Assembly (NCBI GenBank): GCA_009829735.1
Contig: CM020618.1
Span: forward strand, 16,911,346-16,975,345
DNA from: Pyropia yezoensis
Lineage: Eukaryota; Rhodophyta; Bangiophyceae; Bangiales; Bangiaceae
Reading direction: 5' to 3'
Length of the DNA: 64,000 nt
Shown: positions 57,960-64,000 of the stretch, in pieces
How the letters are laid out: every line of letters begins with the position of its first letter
Position numbering within the stretch: position 1 is the first letter of the stretch
Notes under the pieces: model-generated
Databases searched by the model: none
What the model saw: the letters and a program-made list of their open reading frames with translations, nothing else
What the model was told of the DNA's origin: nothing
Made by a program: the position numbers and the translations under genes

Positions 57960-58620
57960 GGTCCATCCCAGTCGAAGAGCTTTTAAAAGCCCAACCCGAC
58001 GACCCCTTCTGTGTTCGTGAGTGCAACTGAGGCACCCACCGGGTGGGAGCCGGGACGACGCACCCACTCGGTGGGAGCCGGGACGATACTGGGAGAGGGA
58101 CCGTGTCACAGAGGGGAGTGAGCGAGAGAGGGACGCCCGCGCTGCGAGACATGCCTCAGTGCGTGGGAGACTGAGGTGCGAGCGGTGCCCAGCGTACAAG
58201 TAGGACAACCCCCTTGGACTAGCCACGGGGGAGAGAAAGCCAGACCGTTGATTGAGTGTCCTGCCCCGACACCAGCCCCCCGTGGTGGTTACCACGGGTG
58301 TGTCGGCTCCCGACCTTGTACCAGAAAGAGCGGAAGGAGTGGGAAACGGTATCCCCTCCTGAAGGAGTGGAAGACGGTGTCCCGTCCTGACCCAAGGTGG
58401 ACCAGGAAGGCCTTCTTCGAGAACGAAGAGGGAGTGCTATGCTGGAAGTCCTTCTTACGGGACAACGCTCAACTGGTGATCCCTGCTTCATTAAAGAAAC
58501 GACTAATGTCGTACCATCATAAGCTGCCACTGGCAGCCCTTCCTGGGGCTCGCCGGGTACTATCATAGTGCCTGTGTTCACAGGGAGCGAGTCCAGCGCG
58601 CACTGGTCTCAGGGATGCAA
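57960..58620 (+). mobile_element. Ty3/gypsy pol scrap (pre-integrase and integrase zinc-binding part)
   Basis: VEELLKAQPDDPFC near 57,966-58,010 resembles the linker between RNase H and integrase in gypsy elements. FFENEEGVLCWKSFLRDNAQ, then LVIPASLKKRLMSYHH and LPGARRVL at about 58,405-58,560, match the start of the integrase zinc-binding domain. Sequence between them includes a short tandem duplication. Old and broken; family distinct from A and G. Confidence 0.6.
58032..58087 (+). repeat. 28-bp direct repeat, two copies
   Basis: Two adjacent 28-mers at 58,032-58,059 and 58,060-58,087 (starting GCACCCACCGGGTGGGAGCC and GCACCCACTCGGTGGGAGCC), differing at about three bases. Each contains a small hairpin (CCACC/GGTGG). 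Confidence 0.75.
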
Positions 58621-58812
58621 GTTTACGGTGTAATCATCCGCTGAAGGGTCTATTTCAGTATAATTATAGGAAAGCTGACAGTAAAACTATAAAGAGCATT
58701 TGTGGAAGAGTTATGAGGTCCACGTTCCAAATATATCAAAAGTATTCCGACCGTTTCGCCTGGCGATCTACCTTGTCACCGGCAATGGCAGCGGCTGACG
58801 GCGGCGCTGCGG

Positions 58813-58945
58813 GCAATGCCAGGCAGCCGTTTTGCGGGGGGGGGGGCGGAGCAGCAGGCAATGCCAGGCAGCCGTTTTGCGGGGGGGGGGCGGAGCAGCA
58901 GGCAATGCCAGGCAGCCGTTTCGCTGCGCTGGGGGGGGTGGCGCT
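58813..58945 (+). repeat. 44-45 bp tandem repeat, about three copies
   Basis: Units begin GCAATGCCAGGCAGCCGTTT at 58,813, 58,858 and 58,902 and contain a G run of 8-11 followed by CGGAGCAGCAG. The G-run length differs between units, and the third is altered at its end. A related half-unit occurs at about 58,950-58,975. Confidence 0.82.
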
Positions 58946-59001
58946 GCGGTGATTTCCAGACAGCCGTTTTGAGAGGGTGGTGCCGCTGGCTGTGTCGCCA
59001 G

Positions 59002-59385
59002 TGTGAATGTCGGCGAGATGATGAGAAAACAAGCAGTGTATTCCCAACGACCCAACACCACGTGCCGAGGCTCCCAACAGGGGAGCGTCGGCGTGGTGTC
59101 AAGTCTACCCTCGTCGGCCGCCGCCGTCGCACCGGCGCTAGACCCGCCCTAATATGCGTGCCCACCTCACGCCGGTCCGGGCCAACACTGGCCAAAACAT
59201 ACCGCCACCAGCACCCTCCACACGGGTGTGGCCGCGCAAACAAGCCACCTACACGCCCAGCCATCCAATCAAAAGACAGTACAGATAAACAACATGCGAA
59301 TTGGTCCCTAATGTAAAGTGGCCCCCTTGGCACCGAATCGGCTGAGCGCGAGGATGCGCACCCCAGCCAAGGCGGAAAACTCACA
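59002..59385 (-). repeat. copia-derived LTR, copy 1
   Basis: TGTGA...TCACA, 384 bp. On the minus strand it is preceded by a purine-rich tract (59,386-59,405 reads GGGGGAGGGCGGTGAG on the minus strand), placing it as a 3' LTR of a minus-strand element. Confidence 0.88.
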
Positions 59386-59429
59386 CTCACCGCCCTCCCC
59401 CAGCCGAGCGCTCAGTCGATGCCGGGGAA

Positions 59430-59600
59430 CGGATGATCCACTGCTGCACGGGGTTAGTGTCCTTGCCCGTCCGCAAGACCGCGTCCAAGGCCGCGCACGG
59501 CCCAGGCTTGGTGAGCCCGTCCGCCACGTTGTGCTCAGACTTGAGCAAGCCCACGTTGGAGATCTCGCTCCGCTTGTAGGCCTCCCGTACAATTCAAAAA
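59430..59600 (-). mobile_element. copia RNase H C-terminal segment (internal unit 1; same in unit 2)
   Basis: Minus-strand translation contains RSEISNVGLLKSEHNVADGL followed by TKPG. The H-N-V-A-D-x-L-T-K-P signature is the well-known end of the Ty1/copia RNase H domain, just before the 3' LTR. The same occurs at about 60,735-60,905. This sets the orientation and the superfamily. The rest of pol is absent. Confidence 0.72.
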
Positions 59601-60306
59601 ACCTTGCCGACGCCGGGCTTGATGGTAGAGTTGCCCCTACGCTGACGCAGCGTGTCGTCCTTGAACTGCTTCAGCCTTGGGGTGCGTCTTGGTTGGGCGG
59701 GCACCTAACACACAAACGAAAAGCGGGGGGCTATCACTGCGCACCCGAGTGTCCTTGGGGGTTCCAACCGCAGACCTATCGGCCATCCACCCGCTGAGCA
59801 CTAAGACTCGGGATCGGAAGTTGAAAGCACCCCGTGGCGTCGTAGCATCAAACCCCCAAGGCCAGGGATATGACCGAGACCCGCCAACCTAGACAGGCGT
59901 GAGCCCCAGGTTGCGTAGCAGGTCAAGGTTAGCTCTGCCAGACAAACAAGCACGCAGGTCAATACACACCCCACCCTCCGCCGCGTGAGAGGGCAATAGC
60001 TATCGCGTGCGTGGGAGAGCGTCGGGATCAGCACGCTCGCCCGGGGGCTTCGACCTCCCACGTACGTAACGTACTACCCCGACACCCCCGCCACGCCCAC
60101 GAGCCTCGCGCCGTGACCTACACCCGCGCCCGCGGTGACTCGCAAAGCGCACGTCCGCTGCCCGCGCTCTCCGCGCACGCCTGCGCCGCCGTCGTCAGCG
60201 CGCGCACACGCTGCTCTCCGCGCGGATCGCCTACACCGCCGCCCGCGGCGCAAGTCCACGCCGCCGTCGTCGCACGCGTCGTCCTCGCCAAAGGAAAAAT
60301 CGCGAT

Positions 60307-60690
60307 TGTGAATGTCGGCGAGATGATGAGAAAACAAGCAGTGTATTCCCAACGACCCAACACCACGCGCCGAGGCTCCCAACAGGGGAGCGTCGGCGTG
60401 GTGTCAAGTCTACCCTCGTCGGCCGCCGCCGTCGCACCGGCGCTAGACCCGCCCTAATATGCGTGCCCACCTCACGCCGGTCCGGGCCAACACTGGCCAA
60501 AACATACCGCCACCAGCACCCTCCACACGGGTGTGGCCGCGCAAACAAGCCACCTACACGCCCAGCCATCCAATCAAAAGACAGTACAGATAAACAACAT
60601 GCGAATTGGTCCCTAATGTAAAGTGGCCCCCTTGGCACCGAATCGGCTGAGCGCGAGGATGCGCACCCCAGCCAAGGCGGAAAACTCACA
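60307..60690 (-). repeat. copia-derived LTR, shared middle copy
   Basis: Same 384-bp sequence. It serves at once as the 5' LTR of one unit and the 3' LTR of the next. Confidence 0.88.
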
Positions 60691-61611
60691 CTCACCGCCC
60701 TCCCCCAGCCGAGCGCTCAGTCGATGCCGGGGAACGGATGATCCACTGCTGCACGGGGTTAGTGTCCTTGCCCGTCCGCAAGACCGCGTCCAAGGCCGCG
60801 CACGGCCCAGGCTTGGTGAGCCCGTCCGCCACGTTGTGCTCAGACTTGAGCAAGCCCACGTTGGAGATCTCGTTCCGCTTGTAGGCCTCCCGTACAATTC
60901 AAAAAACCTTGCCGACGCCGGGCTTGATGGTAGAGTTGCCCCTACGCTGACGCAGCGTGTCGTCCTTGAACTGCTTCAGCCTTGGGGTGCGTCTTGGTTG
61001 GGCGGGCACCTAACACACAAACGAAAAGCGGGGGGCTATCACTGCGCACCCGAGTGTCCTTGGGGGTTCCAACCGCAGACCTATCGGCCATCCACCCGCT
61101 GAGCACTAAGACTCGGGATCGGAAGTTGAAAGCACCCCGTGGCGTCGTAGCATCAAACCCCCAAGGCCAGGGATATGACCGAGACCCGCCAACCTAGACA
61201 GGCGTGAGCCCCAGGTTGCGTAGCAGGTCAAGGTTAGCTCTGCCAGACAAACAAGCACGCAGGTCAATACACACCCCACCCTCCGCCGCGTGAGAGGGCA
61301 ATAGCTATCGCGTGCGTGGGAGAGCGTCGGGATCAGCACGCTCGCCCGGGGGCTTCGACCTCCCACGTACGTAACGTACTACCCCGACACCCCCGCCACG
61401 CCCACGAGCCTCGCGCCGTGACCTACACCCGCGCCCGCGGTGACTCGCAAAGCGCACGTCCGCTGCCCGCGCTCTCCGCGCACGCCTGCGCCGCCGTCGT
61501 CAGCGCGCGCACACGCTGCTCTCCGCGCGGATCGCCTACACCGCCGCCCGCGGCGCAAGTCCACGCCGCCGTCGTCGCACGCGTCGTCCTCGCCAAAGGA
61601 AAAATCGCGAT

Positions 61612-61995
61612 TGTGAATGTCGGCGAGATGATGAGAAAACAAGCAGTGTATTCCCAACGACCCAACACCACGCGCCGAGGCTCCCAACAGGGGAGCGTCG
61701 GCGTGGTGTCAAGTCTACCCTCGTCGGCCGCCGCCGTCGCACCGGCGCTAGACCCGCCCTAATATGCGTGCCCACCTCACGCCGGTCCGGGCCAACACTG
61801 GCCAAAACATACCGCCACCAGCACCCTCCACACGGGTGTGGCCGCGCAAACAAGCCACCTACACGCCCAGCCATCCAATCAAAAGACAGTACAGATAAAC
61901 AACATGCGAATTGGTCTCTAATGTAAAGTGGCCCCCTTGGCACCGAATCGGCTGAGCGCGAGGATGCGCACCCCAGCCAAGGCGGAAAACTCACA
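61612..61995 (-). repeat. copia-derived LTR, copy 3
   Basis: Same 384-bp sequence, followed by GCCAG, the right target-site duplication. No clear primer-binding site could be assigned just inside it. A TGGCGAGGACGACG stretch lies some bases further in on the minus strand. Confidence 0.88.
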
Positions 61996-62000
61996 GCCAG

Positions 62001-62340
62001 AGCCGGTTGTGGCGGGAGCACTGGGAGGGCCTGCCTGCTCAGGTTTCGCCAGGCGGCGCCCGTGCCTGCCCCTCACGCCGCACTGCCTGCGCTCTCGCCG
62101 CACGTGCAGTATCGTGGCTGGGCCGTGGCCGCGCCTGCCGCCTGCAGCAGCCCCCCTCCCAAGTGCACAGAACTCATGCGCGGCCGTCACCCACTGTCTA
62201 CCCCCCCCCCTCCACATAAAAGCGGGTGGCACAGCGGATGTAAGTACAGTATGTAAGTACTACGTAGAGAGAGGAAATGAGAATCAACTATTGACACGTG
62301 GTGCCCACGTTGCACAATTAGTGTCTGCCCATCCATGGTT
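62001..62340. other. no gene recognised
   Basis: Right flank of the copia array. GC-rich to about 62,220, then distinctly AT-richer (62,230-62,700). No supported frame. Confidence 0.4.
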
Positions 62341-62341
62341 T

Positions 62342-62377
62342 GGATTAATACAGTGAAATATTTAGCTGTATTAATCC
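62342..62377. other. perfect 12-bp stem hairpin
   Basis: GGATTAATACAG (62,342-62,353) and CTGTATTAATCC (62,366-62,377) are exact complements around a 12-bp AT-rich loop, in an AT-rich patch. No U tract follows, so it is not a simple terminator. It may be a transposon relic. Confidence 0.55.
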
Positions 62378-62619
62378 GACTATAATTATCCCCTCAGAAC
62401 CCTGACTGGTCTGTGCGTTAGGCTTGGGTATCACGTGCCCAAAACCCGCATGTGACGTGAATGTGTGACTGAGACCATCACGGACGATCTGGCTGGTGTC
62501 AACAGTTTGCGAAAGTAACTACTTTTGGGACTTGCTGTGCTACGATCGCTGCGGGTCCAGCACGACTTCAACTGATGGTACAGCACGACCTCGATTGATG
62601 GTCCAGCACGGCCTCCACA

Positions 62620-63265
62620 GCGCAGCACTGCTTATCGCCTGTCAAAATATTCTTGCTTTTTTGGGAAATTCTCGAGCAAAAACCTGCGTAAAACCTGCAT
62701 CGACCCCCCGTCAAGGCATCATAGACACCGCTTTTGCCCCCGCTTCTTGCTTTCTGCCTATGACAGCTCGGGCGATCGGTAGTCGCCACCTCTCTAGGTA
62801 TGACCGGAAGCGCACGGGGCAGGAGAGCACTCTCGTGAAGCGCAAAGAAGACCGACCATCGCTACGCTTGGGAGCAATGTTTATACAAACGCGTATAAAA
62901 ACCGCGCAATCTCTCGCACTGGTTAAGCAAAAACCTGCGCGACGACAGCTTCGAGGGTCTGCACGGAAAAATCTCTCTGCCTTGCTCAACATCTACAACG
63001 TGAATTCTGACCAATGGAACGCTCCGTCCAGCAAACAGCAGCGCCACCGCTGTTGTCATTGGTTGACAGAACAGCGACAGCGGCCGTCGTGTCGGTCATC
63101 CTTGGGGAGATTCTTTGGCCTCAGCCCATCCCCTCGATCAGAAAAGCAAAATCGTTCTCGAGCTGATCATTTTCGTGCTCGAGCAGGGCAAGAATTTGCA
63201 CAACGAAGCAAGAGATCTGGCCAAAATCGGGCTTGTATCTTGACAGGGGATAAGCAGTGCTGCGC
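62620..63265. repeat. 650-bp segment bounded by 30-bp inverted repeats
   Basis: The left arm 62,620-62,648 contains GCGCAGCACTGCTTATC, then CCTGTCAA. The right arm 63,236-63,265 is its complement with about three mismatches. The interior is lower in GC than the host DNA and contains no domain. It could be a MITE-like element, but no target duplication is obvious. Confidence 0.5.
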
Positions 63266-63269
63266 AGGG

Positions 63270-63807
63270 GCCTCAAGGTGTCCCTGGCCACCACTACACC
63301 TTGCTGCCATTTCTGCCTTTTCAGAGTGCCACGCCAGCGATGATGACGAGGTCCACCCCTTCCCCGTCAAAGGCTCCGCGATGGCGGGTCTGCCCCTCCT
63401 GCCGGCCAGCCCGCCCGCCTGCGGAGAAGACCCCTTCCGTTGGCTTGCCACCTGGCGGCGTGCGACATGGACGAGCTCGGCTGGTCGGCAGTAAAGGGGC
63501 GCGACCAGGCGTGGAGAGAGACGGATGGCGGCTCTCACCTCTGCTGTCACAGCCGCGCACCCGGTCGTCGCTGCCGCTGCACGGCCACGCCCCCATCACG
63601 ACGACGGCCACCCTGCCTGCGCGCGGGAGTACCCTCCTTCTCCCCCCTCAGTTTCCCCCCACCCCGTTTCGTGGCCGCCCACTCGTCTTGGCCGCCGCGA
63701 CGACCCCGCTGCCCCCCCTTCATACCCCTGCACGCCCCTCCCCCCACACATCACCCGCTGCCGCGCGACCAGCCAGGCGGGAACCCTTCCCCCCCCTCCC
63801 AACACCA
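63270..63807. other. no gene recognised; pyrimidine-rich leader at its end
   Basis: GC-rich. The last 170 bp (63,635-63,807) are strongly C/T-rich and lead into the ATG at 63,808, resembling the leader of the candidate gene at 46,212. Confidence 0.4.
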
Positions 63808-63892
63808 TGGCGCCTTTTGACTGTCTACCTTGCTGGCCCCGCCGGCGCCATAGCGATGGCGACGGCGTCGGCGACAGCAGTAGTGGCGGTGG

Positions 63893-63925
<33 letters not shown>

Positions 63926-64000
63926 TGGCGGTGGCGGAGGCGGAGGTGGCTGCGACGTACGTCAACGCGTTGGCGGCACGGAGGGTAGCCACAGCGGTGG
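63808..64000 (+). CDS. hypothetical Gly-rich protein, 5' part only
   Basis: The ATG at 63,808 has a strong context (CACCATGGC) after a pyrimidine-rich leader. The frame stays open to the window end: MAPFDCLPCWPRRRHSDGDG, then Ser/Gly runs encoded by GGC/GGT repeats, then CDVRQRVGGTEG. Too short and repetitive to identify. May be a real gene continuing beyond the window, or a chance frame. Confidence 0.35.

Larger units (their letters stand above)
59002..61995 (-). mobile_element. Ty1/copia-derived compact element in tandem (LTR-internal-LTR-internal-LTR)
   Basis: Three 384-bp LTRs at 59,002-59,385, 60,307-60,690 and 61,612-61,995 are separated by two 921-bp internal segments. The period is exactly 1,305 bp. 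Each LTR begins TGTGA and ends TCACA. The whole array is flanked by the 5-bp direct repeat GCCAG (58,997-59,001 and 61,996-62,000). The copies differ at only a few bases, so it is recent. The internal part is far too short for gag-pol and keeps only an RNase H tail, so it is non-autonomous. Confidence 0.9.

Noticed and set aside
59318-61102. 159-codon plus frames repeated 1,305 bp apart
   Set aside because: They are the reverse of the copia RNase H tail and LTR; conserved only because the unit is duplicated.

Overview
This is eukaryotic nuclear DNA. It is very GC-rich and dominated by transposable elements in its first 35 kb. The only confidently named host gene, a 5-oxoprolinase of about 1,380 residues, is read without visible introns. 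Intron-poor genes, Ala/Gly/Pro-rich low-complexity reading frames and abundant Ty3/gypsy elements would fit a bangiophyte red alga (Porphyra/Pyropia-like). That assignment is inference only.

Layout. (1) 1-35,340 is a nest of Ty3/gypsy LTR elements from two families. Family G (LTR about 699 bp) is one long minus-strand copy at 1,886-11,084, with an older relative at 11,416-12,059 and a fragment at 22,208-22,394. Family A (LTR about 470 bp, TGTGGCA...TGCCACA) has a solo LTR with target duplication at 622-1,083 and several rearranged copies between 12,060 and 35,340. Family A is a chromovirus: gag with a CCHC knuckle, then protease, RT, RNase H, integrase and a chromodomain. It also carries a long convergent antisense reading frame between pol and the 3' LTR. 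(2) 35.3-44.1 kb holds a decayed pogo-like DNA transposon and a well-preserved 5.6-kb hAT element with matching terminal inverted repeats, an exact 8-bp target duplication and an open transposase. (3) 44.1-58.6 kb is gene-poor GC-rich host DNA. It contains a possible small Ala-rich gene, a 16-copy perfect 21-bp satellite, a CGG run, the oxoprolinase gene on the minus strand, a candidate gene with a TATA-like box, and a gypsy pol scrap. (4) 58.8-64 kb contains a Ty1/copia-derived compact element in a rare tandem form (LTR-internal-LTR-internal-LTR, flanked by GCCAG), an inverted-repeat segment of about 650 bp, and the start of a Gly-rich reading frame running off the window.

Most interesting: the family-A antisense frame (up to 774 codons, convergent with pol across a spacer of 111 bp in both copies checked). 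It is still open in a copy that has lost most of pol. Next come the tandem copia array and the complete-looking hAT element. Long open frames are common by chance here because of the GC content, so frames without recognisable domains were mostly not called.
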